Positions 23,507 through 35,389 are shown, numbered from the stretch's first letter. The stretch is DNA of 64,000 bases from Saccharum officinarum (GCA_020631735.1 CM036162.1:93978401-94042400); one strand, 5' to 3'. Notes: a model not told the origin generated them from the sequence alone. Made by a program: numbers and translations.

Positions 23507-24239
23507 GGTGAATTGGAGTGGAACTTTTTGACCTCAACAAATGTGAATCGAGGTGAACCCAGTAACATCCAAATAAGTCAGAACGTGTCAACGACATGTG
23601 TAGTAGACTGAATTAATTAATTTTATTGTTGTATGGTTTGCTAAAATTATTATAGCGTGTATACTACTACGGATAGAAAGACACATCTGTTTTGCTGCCC
23701 ATGTCAGCTTCATATACACGTACGTGCTGGGAGCTTCCTCGTTTCTTCAATCAAAGCGGGATCTAGCTATGTTGAGTTCCCTTATACACGTACGGCGACA
23801 TAGAGACTTGATCCATTCATTGATAAAGTAGTCTTCAGGTGCAGTTTAATTACTTATACCTTTGGAATCGACGGTAGATTTATTCTTGCTTTATCAATTT
23901 GCAAGCTGTACAGTAGTAGATCCGGTTTATTATCTGGGCCAAAAAGAAGCGTGTGTAGCCATTTTGTATGTATGTACTATGATATACTCTCCTTCATCAT
24001 TCAAATATACATTTACTACGTCAGAGTGGAACCTGACTTTATTTAGTCAATTGAGCTTAGCAAAATGTTCACATAACTGTCTGAGTTCAAGTCCTCGAGT
24101 TAACATAGGTGTTCTCATTTTGCTAGATTTATTCTAGGATTTAGATACACAATCCTTTTAGTGGTAGACGATGTGCTCATGTGGGTGTGGGTGTCGACGC
24201 CTGTGCTGTATCATTGACAAAAGAAAACAATTAAGTTAC
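23507..24239. other. Intergenic, no gene seen
   Basis: AT-rich sequence without recognisable coding or transposon termini. Short ORFs at 23862-24137 show no domain. Confidence 0.4.
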
Positions 24240-24486
24240 CTGACATTCTGTAAAGACGGCCATCCCCAAAAAATCGTATTTTCAGATGCGGTTGTCTTAA
24301 CTGAACCGCCCCTAGAAATGGATACGTTTCTAGGGGCGGTCTTTCTTAAGGGACTGCCCCTGAAAATTGATTTCAAGCGACGGTTATGAAGCTACAGTGC
24401 CTCCCGCCAAGGTAGAGGCAACGTCCTAAGTCACCCGCCTCTGTTCGAAAAGAGAGGCGTCTGTAAAAATCATTTCTGTACTAGTG
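24240..24486 (+). mobile_element. CACTA (En/Spm-type) transposon terminus, truncated
   Basis: The right end TTTCTGTACTAGTG is the inverse of CACTAGTACAGAAA, a grass CACTA terminal repeat. Inside are repeated AGGGGCGGTC/ACCGCCCCT and CTGTAAA motifs like the subterminal repeats of that superfamily. A matching left terminus was not found, so this is probably an end fragment or an element disrupted by later insertions. Confidence 0.7.
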
Positions 24487-25538
24487 TTAGAAGCCATCAT
24501 TGCCTTATTTCCTTTTCATACCTTCTCTTGCACTTTGTCGTGCATTTTCTTTTGTAGACAGATAAGTGAATCTACAACCTTAGCTTTTTTTTCTCCTCTG
24601 TGAGAGTTCAGTACTAACAATACACATTTTAAGTTAGGCATTCCCAGCCCACCAACAAGAAAAGCATGTGGTTTTGGATCTTGGTCATATTATGAGTTTA
24701 TGACCCGTGACCACAGTGTAGAGGCTCCTTGGGGATATAAGTTTTTTCATGAGAGATCTTGAGCTGTCATCTTTAGGCAAACCCTCATTTGAAAGACTTC
24801 TTTTTTGTAGAAAGTCTCCAATATTCAAGGCCCTCTATTGCATGGATTTCCAAGAAAGCAAAGTCATAGGTTTACTAGAATCAGGCCAGCTCTCTGATGT
24901 GTGTTTTTTTTATATAAAATATTGGAACGTAAAAGCTTCTGTGTGCTTGAATTGGATGGATATGTGGTCGTTGATCGAGGAGCGACCTATTCTTAAGTAA
25001 GATAATTTATTTAATAGTAGTCTATTCACTAAGTTAGAATCTTTCACAAAGAGTTGTAACAATATCAAAGGATTAAATATGGCTACAATGAAGGTAGCAA
25101 GATATTAGGATTCTATTTTTTTTCAAAAGATCCGCAACCGGCTTTTGTATTTATATTTATACGAAGAATCAGCAAGTAGTACATTGCGTGCAACGGGCAC
25201 ACATAGATTTTACAAGATTTCCAGGTGGAAGCCTGGGTTCTTGCCACCCCAAACTGGACAGTACTACTGTGTGTCCTAATAAGTGGAGGCAGAGGAGTTA
25301 CATGCTCGGATTTTCGTCAACTGAAAGTTATGGTGGGAAGAGATAAGGTAAGAGAAATTTGGTCTCTTAATTTGTTTTTAATTTTTTTGACATTTAATCA
25401 TGTGTCACCTAACGCCGGTGGTAAACGGAAACTTCAAGTAAAATTACAAAGTTAGAAAAACAGCTGTAAATTACAGGACTCTACAGCAGAAACAAAAACA
25501 CCAAAATTCATTGTGCATGAGAAATGAGTTCTTTAGTT
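24487..25538. other. Intergenic, no gene seen
   Basis: AT-rich sequence with a few ORFs of 60-85 codons that show no domain. The 3' part may belong to a Helitron whose end is at 25575. Confidence 0.4.
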
Positions 25539-25575
25539 TCCGCGGCAACTGGCAACGCGCGGAGTTAATACCTAG
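25539..25575 (+). mobile_element. Helitron-like 3' terminus
   Basis: A short GC hairpin (TCCGCG at 25539-25544 paired with CGCGGA at 25558-25563) lies 8 bases before CTAG (25572-25575), and the next base is T. Helitrons end in a hairpin followed by CTRR and insert between A and T. The 5' end (TC...) was not located, so the body of the element is not delimited. Confidence 0.55.
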
Positions 25576-25591
25576 TTGTACATAAAATTAA

Positions 25592-25915
25592 GGCCCCGTT
25601 TGGCAGAGCTTCTTCATCGGCTTCAGGAGCCGTTTAGAGTCGTTTTCTGTTAAATGGGGTAAAGTGAAATGACTTCACTGGTGAAGCCCCTAAAAACATG
25701 CTCTCACAGTGATTTGAGGTGGGATGGAGCAAAAAAAAAAGTGGCTTCTCCCGGCTCCTCCTCCAGGCTCCTAAAAACATGCTCTCACAGGGAAGCCGTT
25801 TTGCCAAACAGTTTACCAAAACAGATTTAGCTCCACTGATGGAGCTATTCGTGGAGCTGAAGCAAAAAAAAATAAATAGCTTCACTAGTGAAGTGAAGCT
25901 CTGTCAAACGGAGCC
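25592..25915. mobile_element. Tourist-type MITE, 324 bp
   Basis: The terminal inverted repeats GGCCCCGTTTGGCAGAGCTTC and GAAGCTCTGTCAAACGGAGCC are flanked by TAA on both sides (25589-25591 and 25916-25918). TWA duplications are typical of PIF/Harbinger. An internal repeat CTAAAAACATGCTCTCACAG occurs twice. Confidence 0.85.
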
Positions 25916-25918
25916 TAA

Positions 25919-26842
25919 ATATAGAAGCTGTTGATTTAGTCACTATCACGACACTGAATTTTCCGGAGAGTTCAAAACCACTAACGAATGTTTTCTTATC
26001 GGCCAACCATCGAGCAAACGTCACACGTTTTTAGTTGTTTGAGTTTGCACGTCATTTTCTTTGGTTTAGGGGGGTATCGCCATAAAGTTGCTATTTCCTT
26101 TCACAATTTGCATCTGCCTCTTACGCAAACTCTCCACCATTGACCATCCTTCATGGTTCCAGATTAGAATATCTCTTCTATTATTTATGTGTTATAAACA
26201 GTAGAACCGAGTCGCGTGGATTTCTTTCCGTTATTTTTAGAGAGGTCTTCGAGTCTAGTAGGGCTTATTCCTGACTGCCAAGAGGGAAGAGGATTTTTTT
26301 TTTGAAAGGATGACAATAGTTTTATCGTGATTTTTATTAGATGAAAAAGGGAAAACAAAAGTGCACCAATTGACAAAACACGTCACACTCATCGATGTGG
26401 CTTATGCAGGTTCCCCTTTATGGTTGAAACAAAAAACATTGTTACCCAAATCTCATTTATAAGTAATCAGTAAAATTCTCTCTAGTCTCTTTCTTAGCTC
26501 TGTAGCTCATAAACTCACATCCGTGCTAGTGTAGTGCATAGAACCAGCACTAGGAAGGCGACACAAAGAGATGTGGTAGGGATACTCACTGATGTATCCA
26601 TGGTGCGCCTCTGGATTACTCTTGGGGGCCTAGGACCTTTATAGTTGTTGCCTCTTATTCTGAGCGAGCATTGGTGACTTATCCTTGATGCACGGTTCCA
26701 AATTTACATGTTTGGAATTTGGATGAGTGTTTTTAGTAGTGATGTTTGGGTTCAAAGTATGTATGAATCATTTGGTGAAAGCTTAAAAGTTCAGGTTAGA
26801 AATTCAACTTATCAAGTAAGATGAGAGTTTGAATGTTTACAA
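25919..26842. other. Intergenic, no gene seen
   Basis: No coding or transposon signature beyond a T-run at 26294-26303 followed by GAAAGGATGACAATAG, a string common at grass repeat edges. Confidence 0.4.
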
Positions 26843-27095
26843 CTCCCTTCGTCCCAAATTATAAGTCATTCCAAGAATTTTGAAGAGTCGAAGCATCTCA
26901 AGTTTGACCAGATTTATATAATAAGATAATAACATTTATGATACCAACCAAGTATCGTTATATTCTTCATTAATTATATTTTTATAGTACACCTATTTGA
27001 TGTTATAAATCTTTGTATTTCTCAAGTTTGGTCAAACTTGAGATGCTTGAACTCTTCAAGATTTTTGGAATGACTTATTATTGGAACGGACGGAG
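26843..27095. mobile_element. Stowaway MITE, about 253 bp
   Basis: The left end CTCCCTTCGTCCCAAATTAT and the right end AACGGACGGAG are inverted and imperfect, with TA after the right end. The interior (ATAAGTCATTCCAAG, CTCAAGTTTGACC) matches the copy at 45534-45780. Confidence 0.82.
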
Positions 27096-27097
27096 TA

Positions 27098-28286
27098 TTA
27101 ATTACGTAGTTAAATACTTAAATTGTTGTGTTCCCTAAGAAAACACTTTTTTCTATCGTGGGCAAGCGCAAGCCTAAATTCACTATTGAAAGCAACAAAA
27201 TTACCAGCATTTATATTCGAGTATTGCTACTACTATCATAGAAGCTAGAATCAAACGAAAAAGACGGTGGGCTATCCGCACTGCTTCCTCTATTTCCTCC
27301 CTAAACACTTCTAAATCCTTACAGCTTTTTAGTTTTGTACACAAACAAATCTAAACGACCAACTACTCTTACTGACCTTAAAGTAAGCAAGCACATACGT
27401 TAGCATGCCATGCTCGCATAACATGCAATTCGAGCTCCTGCAACCAACCGACGTCCGTTCGGCTGCTGGGTTTTCTAGCCGGCTGGGCTGCTGTTTGGAC
27501 CTTTCGATGTTTTTGTACTTCTTAGACCACGGCCCCATCGTGAATCTTCGGTAGCCTTGAATCATTCAAGTCCTGCTTCGCATGTTGATGGAAATGGTGT
27601 GTTTCTGCCCCTGCATCAGCTAATATAAAGTTGGTTCTCCTTGTTCTGCACAGTAAGATAGAGAGGCACACATTGAGCACACCATCTTATTAGTTTGAGA
27701 TTTCATCTTCATATTTGTGAAAAGAGGTTTTATCTGGCTTCCAGAGTTCCCAGCAAACGGCTTCCAACGTATTACTCTAACAACATCCTAGGTCTCATGT
27801 CACTCTTGCTTGGGCTGCATCCACGACCATCGCCACCAAGCTTCTCCCCCTCTCGTGTTCTCAACCATGTTACCACTAGAACCTAGTAAGCATGGTGACT
27901 GCAAGGATATCTGTGGCGGCGCCCTCGCGCGGGAGGGAGGGCCCCGACCAACACGAGCTGATGTCACGGGACGTACAATGCCTCATGCAACATGCGTTCC
28001 ACGATGGGGACGTGGAGGGCGACAATGCGTACCAACGGGGGCTGGACGGCGACGGGCCGGTGTCTCGTGTCACGCGCGTCATCATGCTCGACCAGGGGTT
28101 GCGGTCGGCGACAGCGAGGCTGCAGCCAACGGCGCCAAGAGGGATGCACGTACGGCAACACACAAGCAGCGGCAGCACTGTCGATGGGTTTCTTTTCGTC
28201 TTCGCAGCTATAGGTTTGCATCGTTCAATGTTGGAACATTACATTAGATAATTTTTTTCGTTGTAACGCACGGACATATTTGCTAG
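27098..28286 (+). mobile_element. Probable Helitron 3' part with GC-rich cargo
   Basis: The stretch ends with TTGTAACGCACGGACATATTTGCTAG (28261-28286) followed by T. This closely resembles the grass Helitron end in which a CGTTGCAACG hairpin precedes CTAG. Inside, 27890-28210 is a GC-rich island in AT-rich surroundings with overlapping ORFs on both strands (for example 27892-28251, 119 residues, plus), none recognisable. Helitrons often carry such gene pieces. The 5' terminus was not found, so the left bound is only where a Stowaway ends. Confidence 0.4.
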
Positions 28287-28778
28287 TATAGTTAAGTTGA
28301 CAAATTAAATATAAAAAATTTCTGACCAACTAGAAACTTTTTTTATAATTAATATCGTTGTCGACAATGCTTCAAAGCACCAAAACCACAACCCCCTGAA
28401 CCCTAATCACCCCACCTGTGTTATTGAAGCGTGAAAAAAAAGGTGCGTTAGAACTTAGAAAATGATACAAAGGAGAGCCATGTTTTGAATCGTGATAGTG
28501 AGCATGCATCCATGTTTAGGGCGACATCTAGGATTCATGGACTTTATGATGGAAATATATAAGCTCCACGGTCATCTTTACTATAGCGAAGAGAAAGTGC
28601 AGAGGTGCCTCATGACATGCTCCTGTCCTGTGCTTCAGATTTATCCATGGCATATACCTCGATCCCATACGTCCCACTGTCAATAACATTATTAGTAGAA
28701 TTAATCTACGAGCAAGTCCGGAGGTTATTATACGCTTGTGCACCGTAGAAACCACAATACTTCGTAGTGTGAACGAGG

Positions 28779-29597
28779 CTACTCGCTAGCCTGCAGCCTC
28801 TGGAGCAGCGCCATGCGTAGACCTTCGTCGTCCTGCAGCGCGGTGGACCCCGGGGGCACGTCAACGACAACATACTGGGTGGTCACGCCGTGCACGCGGC
28901 TCACGCACGCGTGCTGTACCTGCAGCTCCAGCGACCGGAGCGCACCCAACAGCAGCGCGGGTGCGTGGCGAGCGCCGCTCGTCACGCGCACCACGGCCGT
29001 GTCCCGGCCCACCTCCCGCACGTACAGCTCACCGTCGTCGACGACGGCCGCGGCTTGGTCGCCGTCGCCGTCGGCGCTGATCCGCTCCCACCTCGCCACG
29101 GCGGCGTGCCTCGCCTCGGCCTCGAGCTGCGCCACGCGGGCGCGGAGTTCGGCAATGTACCGCGCGGCGTCCGCGAGGAGGGAGGCCTTGTCCATGCGCG
29201 ACACGGTGGGCACGGCGGCGCGGAGGTCGCAGAACCGGCGGTTCAACTTCTCGCGGCGCTGACGCTCGGACTCCACGTGGCCGGCGGCTGCCCCGGCGCC
29301 CGGGCGCGGCCCTGGCTTCCGGCCCCGCCGCTTCGCCGGGCGTTGCGGAGCCGGCGCAGAGAGGCTCGGGAGCAGCTTGGCGAGCTCAGAGTCAGGGGAG
29401 AGCGCGCCGCCGTCCGCCGGCATCTCCCACAGGCAGGCGCCAATATCATCGTTCTCGTTCTTGCCCACAAGGACATCATCGGCGAGCAGCCACTGCTCCG
29501 GGACTTCGCAGGAAGGTAGTTCGAGAATCGTGCATGACGGCTCGGAAAAGGAGAACGAGGCGGGTAGCGGGGAGGACGGGGAAATAAGCTTATCCAT
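28779..29597 (-). CDS. MYC-type bHLH transcription factor, ACT-like C-terminus (gene 2)
   Basis: Intronless, 272 residues. The ATG at 29597 has a good plant context (GCCATGG) and an in-frame TAA three codons upstream. Paralogue of gene 1: shared SCEVPEQWLL near residue 29, nuclear signal KRRGRK (89-94), basic-HLH at about 107-161 with His107, Glu111 and Arg115 in HVESERQRREKLNRRF, and an ACT-like region at about 190-270 ending LLQRLQASE. The linker between nuclear signal and basic region differs, and the poly-Pro stretch of gene 1 is missing. Convergent with gene 1 and 6 kb away, which fits an inverted duplication. G-box binding and homo- or heterodimerisation are inferred from the family. 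Confidence 0.93.
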   Translation of the reverse strand: MDKLISPSSPLPASFSFSEPSCTILELPSCEVPEQWLLADDVLVGKNENDDIGACLWEMPADGGALSPDSELAKLLPSLSAPAPQRPAKRRGRKPGPRPGAGAAAGHVESERQRREKLNRRFCDLRAAVPTVSRMDKASLLADAARYIAELRARVAQLEAEARHAAVARWERISADGDGDQAAAVVDDGELYVREVGRDTAVVRVTSGARHAPALLLGALRSLELQVQHACVSRVHGVTTQYVVVDVPPGSTALQDDEGLRMALLQRLQASE

Positions 29598-29714
29598 GGC
29601 AGCTTACAGCGTCGTCGCTACTCGGTACGCTAGAGCTCCCCACACGTACAGCGGCAACACAGCTGAAGACTGATGGTGGCAAATGGCGACCATGACTCCC
29701 TGAGGATGAGGTTT

Positions 29715-29722
29715 TATTTATA
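29715..29722 (-). promoter_or_regulatory. TATA box of bHLH gene 2
   Basis: TATAAATA on the minus strand, about 118 bp upstream of the ATG, a spacing close to that of gene 1. A MITE begins about 60 bp further upstream. Confidence 0.7.
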
Positions 29723-29779
29723 TTGGCGCTCAACCTCAACTTTCACCGTTCACAAAGATGCCAATGTCAAGCATCTAAG

Positions 29780-30139
29780 CATGTTTGGATCCACCAACAG
29801 CTATAGCTCGTTACTGACTAATAGTTCGTCGCTAATATTATATATCTATTAGTAGATGATATTTGGATCCGCTAACTAAAAGGTGGATGCATTTATGGTT
29901 CCGTTTATGAAATACCTTTTCTTTTCTATTTGTTATTGTAGAGAGGTGAAAGGGCAAACATGTATTTTTGTAATCTATTAGCCGCTATTAGATGTGTTGG
30001 GACAGCTAGGAAAATAGTCGTTAGCGGCTTGCCAGCTAATAGTTAGCAAACCTCTTAGCTAGATCCATTTGGACCCACTCTAGCTAATTATTAGCATCTA
30101 ACTAGCTAAGCTATTAGCTAGATGGATCCAAACAGAGCC
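29780..30139. mobile_element. MITE with TGTTTGGATCCA ends, upstream of bHLH gene 2
   Basis: The left end TGTTTGGATCCACC (from 29782) and the right end AGATGGATCCAAACAGAGCC (to 30139) are inverted repeats. The interior is rich in AGCTA/TAGCT (CTAGCTAATTATTAGC). A TAA lies just outside both ends (29776-29778 and 30140-30142), but the left tip is 2 bp shorter than the right, so superfamily and exact edges are uncertain. Confidence 0.65.
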
Positions 30140-32799
30140 TAAGGATTATGTGATGCTTCTGGATGACATGAACAATGCTAAGTTGCAGTGACTGAAAGAA
30201 GGGAAAACATATGCACATATTTAGTGGTTGGTTGCCTACCTAATTTTCCGGCTAGGATTTATTAGTATGTAACGTCCTAGATCAGTCTTAACTCATCTTA
30301 TGGGTTTGTTTGGTTGCTTGGATAAGTTTAGTCCAACCCCATTGGATCGTGCTTGGTTTTCATGGCCAGTTTGGTGGCTACACTATTTAGAGTTTAGAAT
30401 ACATGTTTTCACACCCTAATAAGTTTTGACAGGTTATGTTTTAGACTAGAAGGATCTTGCTGGAGCATACGTCGTGTAGCTTCGCTGGAGTACTTATGTA
30501 CTTGACGAGGCATCCTCTACAACTACAAGTTGTGCACATCAAGGGCTGAATCACGCAAATGTGGTACCAAATATGGTGGGCTGTTTTAACCGTTAACACT
30601 AGTATAATACGATACTTTATCCATCCCTAAGAAAAGGTCACTCTACCATTCAAATTATGCCCCCAAAAGATTGTCATTCTAACCCCAATGTGTATGCTGC
30701 ACGTCCCATGGCAAATGCAACACATGTGTCAAATAGGGGCAACCAAGGTCATTTTACCAAAATTTTTTCTATTTAGCTTTTTAAATTATATTTTAAAATA
30801 GTTGTATTCAATTTTTATTTTTTATTTCTAACTATTTTGGCCGCGCCAGATCACATGGTGTGACAAACTCACTCCATCGTATCACATCTATTACCATAGC
30901 AAGGTATGTCACGTTAGACCGATCCATTAACACATATTTCACAAGAAATGTTTGCCACGGCACTCTATAGGACAGTTTATTTGTCATGGCAAGGTTAGTG
31001 CGGCAACTCTATTTTAGCACACCACCTAGGCCGTTATGGTAAGGCTACATTTCTACCTTAGAAACTCTCTCTATTACCATGCATGCTATGTATATGACCA
31101 ACGCCAACCCTAAGGTGGCCCCCTTGACTCCAAAGGCCATATCCGCTAAGGCCTTCCACGGTGTACTCCCAGAGTGATGCCCAAATCCTGTCTTTTTGCT
31201 TTAGGCATCCCTTCCTACATTGCGGCTACCGATGCCAAATTCTCAAGATTCTGGAGCGGTGCAAGATGAAGCTACGGTGCCTGGCAATTAAACAAGAGCA
31301 TTTTCTTGTATTCGGTGAGAGAAGAGAAGGTTTTGATGTCACATAAGACAGAGTAGACTGCATATATATGGGTCCCATACATGCACATAGCTCCGGTTTC
31401 AAAATTTGTTAGACACTTCAAGTAGGAAGAATGATGCCCACTTTTTCACCGTGGCATCCGTATTTTTCTAGCTCTCCTTGCACATTGTGGAGGACCTAAG
31501 TATGAGACCTGGATTGACTTTTAACTAGGCCCTACACCAAAATAAAAAAAATGTTATCGATGTTATCTTCTTTACTGCTACTTCGCCACGCAGTCTACAC
31601 AGCTGCCGTACCATTCCCCATCACCACCTACATCTCAATCCACCGTTTCTGCAGCCATTGCTCACCGATTCTGCATCGTCCAAAGCCAATGAGCCTATGC
31701 CACCATCATTTACCGCATTTGGGGTTCTCTTCTTCCCCACTGTCACAACTACCATGGGAGGGGACAAAGAATGGAGTCGTGTCCGGGTGGGCGCTAGTCA
31801 GAAGATGAAGAAGTTGCGTGGTTCTCTTCGCAGTTATCTCGACCGGCTGCCAATCAACGCCCTTCCTGTTCCTTCTCCCTCCTTGGCCTTACAGGGCATG
31901 TCGATGGCAACCACTTGATTGTGATGCATTCTACTAGCAGCTACTCCATGTTTTTTACTGTTGTTTATTCGTAAGTTTGGGTATCAGACTTGAGACCCTG
32001 GCCACAAGTTTTTTGTACTACCTAAGGTCAATATTGCAGTGTCTGAGGTCAACCTCAAAAACGCCACATCTATAAGGATCATGGGTCCTTGATCATATTT
32101 TTATTTTGGTGATTTGAGAAGATAATACAACTTAAGTCTAACATGTGTGCGAAAGATGTGTTAGATAGATTCTAATTGGTCAAAGGGATGCAAGGTTAAA
32201 GTTTAATCAAGATTCTGAGTTAGAAACGGAAAAGAAACAGCTGACGGCTAGGGATAAGCCTGTGTTCTTCCTTCCCTCCTGTCTACTCCAGCCCATCACC
32301 TATGGCCTACGGACAAGGGCACTGCTGCGGTGGCCAACAGCACCAGGGCGTGGGCTATGGGGGCTTGGGCCGGCCCGGGAGACGGTGGGCACGGTGTGCG
32401 CGTGGCTGTGCAGGACGGCGCAGCTGGCGCGAAACGCGAGGTCGGAGCGACAGCGGTGGTCTTCATCGAGTTCAAGAACACGGCGGGGCATGCTTGGCCG
32501 GGACATCAATCTCCGGCCGTACATCACGGATGCACCCACGGCTTGTTTGAGAATAGACGGGCGGCAGCGGATCAAGAACTCGAGGTGGAGGCAGGCACCA
32601 GGCAGGATTCAAGGGCGGCGGTGCGGGCAGTTCTGCGCTTGATCGAGTCGAAGTCGGTGGCGCGGTCCAGTTCAAAGTCCGGCTCTGCTGCTGATTGCGG
32701 TTGCGGATGGGATGACCGTGGGCTCGCTCGGTCAGGGAAACAATGGAGAAGAGGTGCTGGCGGCCGGCCTTACTGGGCCATGGCCCAGCCTGCAAGGGA
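30140..32799. other. Intergenic with GC-rich islands, no gene recognised
   Basis: 30140-31540 is AT-rich spacer; GTCACTCTACCATTC near 30638 may be a decayed Stowaway. 31550-31920 and 32280-32790 are islands of higher GC with overlapping ORFs on both strands (longest 32330-32875, 181 residues, plus). None shows a domain, and similar ORFs on both strands suggest composition. They could be captured gene fragments or decayed coding DNA. Confidence 0.4.
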
Positions 32800-33092
32800 G
32801 GAACATTGTCCGGAGAAAATTGAGAATGTCGCTTGTTGTCTACATTTCATCCATTTTTTCACGTATCATTGTTGAAGGAAGCACTCCGTTCTTCTGCTCA
32901 TGTCAATGATCAAGTTCCACCAGCTGACATCTCCTTCCAGGTACCTAAATTTATTCTAGACCATCGTGTGCACAATTGAATCTGTTGTATTCCTCAAGTG
33001 CTAATCAAGTGGTCTTCTTGGTTGGCTTCAATGGCTACACGGGAGGATGAACATGCATTGAAGTTGCAACTCCCTGACGCACCAGCTTGGAG

Positions 33093-33273
33093 CAGGGGCG
33101 GATCCAGCGGTGGGTGCGGGCGGGGCTCAAGCCCTCCCTACCACTTCCGTGACAACGGAGCTCCTCCTTGAGCCCCTCCTAATTTTTATAGGCATGAAAG
33201 AGATGGAGAAGGGACTTTAGAGGTTGAAGATGAGTTGAGCCCCCTCTTCTATGAATTCCTAGATCCACCACTG
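33093..33273. mobile_element. hAT MITE in gypsy ORF
   Basis: Perfect 8-bp duplication GCTTGGAG at 33085-33092 and 33274-33281. The ends CAGGGGCGGATCCAG and CTAGATCCACCACTG are inverted and imperfect. Related in its ends and in GAGCCCCTCCTAATT-type interior to the CAGTGGCGG copies at 23353 and 41015. Confidence 0.9.
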
Positions 33274-33853
33274 GCTTGGAGGCAAGCTGTTTCTCAAGGA
33301 GAGAGGGATGTCAGTATGCCTCGTGCTGAGCGTCTTTTTTTGTTTTTTAGCCATTTTTCGAAAGATTCTCTCAAATATACCCCTTGCGGAAAGATTTCAA
33401 AAAATAAACTCTTATCTTGACGTCATAGTCGTCGGCGCCAAGATATAACGGCATGGCGCCATGGTCACTGGTGCCATGACCCTGCCGTCGTGGCGCTGAC
33501 GTGGCAGGAAGCATGGCGCCATCGTCATTGGCGCCATGCCTTGGCGCCATGGATCTTGGCGCCAAGAGCCCACGTTATAGCCAGCCCCCTCTTCCTCCCC
33601 GAGTCATTCTCGTTTTCTTTCTCCTTCTCTTCGGGTTTTTCTTTGTACACTTCGGCCAACCTCTTCAATCGACCTATTGGACCATGAAAAGTTGAATTTT
33701 ATCCGTCGATCTTTGAGAGCTAGGTATCCTCTCACCCTTCCTTATTTATTTCGAATCGATTTGGTAAAATGAAGTCATATTCTTAACCTATGAATTTCAC
33801 ATGTTATTTGTTCATTTACTTTTTAAAATTCGTATGTATTGTATAACCGTAGG

Positions 33854-34559
33854 ATGCCTAGGCGTGGAAAAGCTAGAAAACAAAGGTATGCGTAGATCTT
33901 TTTCATCATATATTAAACCCTTAGTTTTTAGGTTTATTGTTATTTATTTTGTTATATTAGAACAGAATTTGTTGAATTGTAGCTATGGACGGATGACCGA
34001 AAGTCAGTATGTCCCAAAGCCGCTCCCTAGCGGTGTGTCAATACTCATGTGCTTCTGTGACGATCCTTGCAAGGTAGATATTTCTGAAGATGAGGCAACA
34101 TATAAGCAGAGATATTGGATGTGTTCCAATTTTGTATGGGAGCCTACGGAGCGTCAGCGCCGCAGTACATTTATTGTGAGAAATTGATTTTGTTTATTAA
34201 TTAATTTGTGTCTTATGAAGTTTTGCATATTAATTGGATTTGAAACAATTCCATTTGTTGCAGACCCTCCACCGCTTTGTGATTTTGAGCAGTGGATCGA
34301 CACTGAGAACAAGGAGGCTGACATGCGGCTTCTACAAGGCCAGAAGGAGTGGGATGCGGAGCGCCTGGAGATATTAGAGAAGAGACGCCGAGAGAAGACA
34401 GCAGCAAAGGAGCACAAGAAAGAGGAGGAAAGGAGGCGTGTTGCTGCGTGTAGGGAGGAGAGGGAGAAGAAGCTTGAGCGCGTGCGCCGAACGAAGACAG
34501 CGATGGAGGAGAATCCCGATGCCCAAAAAAAGGGAAAGTGGCCTCGTTGTACTCAGTAG
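33854..34559 (+). CDS. GRF-zinc-finger-like coiled-coil protein inside the MULE
   Basis: A three-exon model: 33854-33885, 33983-34164 and 34264-34559. The introns have GT and AG borders. The total is 510 nt with no stop, giving 169 residues. It starts MPRRGKARKQ. Then comes a Cys-rich segment with CFCDDPC, WMCSNFVWEP and PPPLCDFEQWID, which resembles a degenerate GRF-type zinc finger (C..CxFFxWxDe). A long Lys/Glu/Arg-rich helix follows (about residues 95-155) and the protein ends PRCTQ. Such GRF-like proteins are common in plant transposons and nucleic-acid-binding proteins, but I cannot assign a function. Intron 1 (98 nt) and intron 2 (99 nt) are of normal plant size. Splice sites are inferred from frame and homology only. 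Confidence 0.65.
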
Positions 34560-34962
34560 TATGCTAGTTGTATGGTTTAATCATAAACAATGTGGTCGAT
34601 GTAGTATGCAATGTGTTTAATCTAATGTACTTTAGGTAAATCATGTACCTAGGGCATGTTCTGTGTTATTTATTTCGTCGTCATGTACTTCATATGCACT
34701 TTAAGTTTTTGGACCTTGCATAGTATTGTCATATATCAGGTTTAATGTTACTGAGTTACTAAAACTAGTTCTCGAGGTGCACATAAAACATAAGAAAGTA
34801 CTGGATTTCACAATTGAACACACATAACATAGGACATGGCATATCAGAACTTGTACCAAACTAGGGCACATATGTCCTAGACTAAACCTAACATGCTTTA
34901 GGTAATTAGAGCGAACAACAAGCACATTATATGGCATGTGTAAACTATAGATTTGTTCTATC

Positions 34963-35326
34963 TAGTAGTGCGGCCACATAGCAAACTGTGTAGCCCCTTC
35001 TCCACAGTACCCTCCTATTGTTGATGGTGGAGATGGCGGGGGTGGTGGCGGAGACCCGTTGTTCTTGTGGTTAGGGCAGGTGCAATATGGATCATGGCAT
35101 GATCCGTCCTGTGAAACGGCACCACTATTGGTATCGTCTGCTTCATCGTCCTTTTAACTGTTGCTAACTTCCCTTTCTAGTTCGAAGATACGGTCTTGCA
35201 AGTAGTAGATGTACTGTGCGTGCGGATAGATTGGTCTAGGATCGACCCACCTAGTGAAGCCACAGTTTTCTTTGGACTCTAAACACTGCATTTCAAAGAT
35301 TTTAGTGAACATGCAGTTACTTTCGC
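34963..35326 (-). pseudogene. Second GRF-like gene fragment in the MULE
   Basis: The minus-strand reading after an AG splice acceptor (upstream T-rich tract ending TCATAG) gives ESNCMFTKIFEMQC, ENCGFTRWVDPRPIYPHAQ and YIYYLQDRIFELEREVSNS, then an in-frame TAA, then DGSCHDPYCTCPNHKNNG, a Pro run and a TAG at 34963-34965. C-G-F-x-x-W-V-D followed by a coiled coil matches the C-terminal half of GRF proteins in grass transposons. Its 5' exon should lie upstream, where the GC tract (35390-35799) now sits, so the gene is probably truncated. The TAA may be the true stop. Confidence 0.55.
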
Positions 35327-35389
35327 CTATGAGATGAAAAACAAGCTTGTAAAAAATTTAAGTAATAAATTTTAAAACGGCACCACTAC

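Noticed and set aside
27810..28251. Independent protein-coding gene
   Set aside because: Overlapping ORFs on both strands, no domain, and position just before a Helitron-like end; kept only as cargo.
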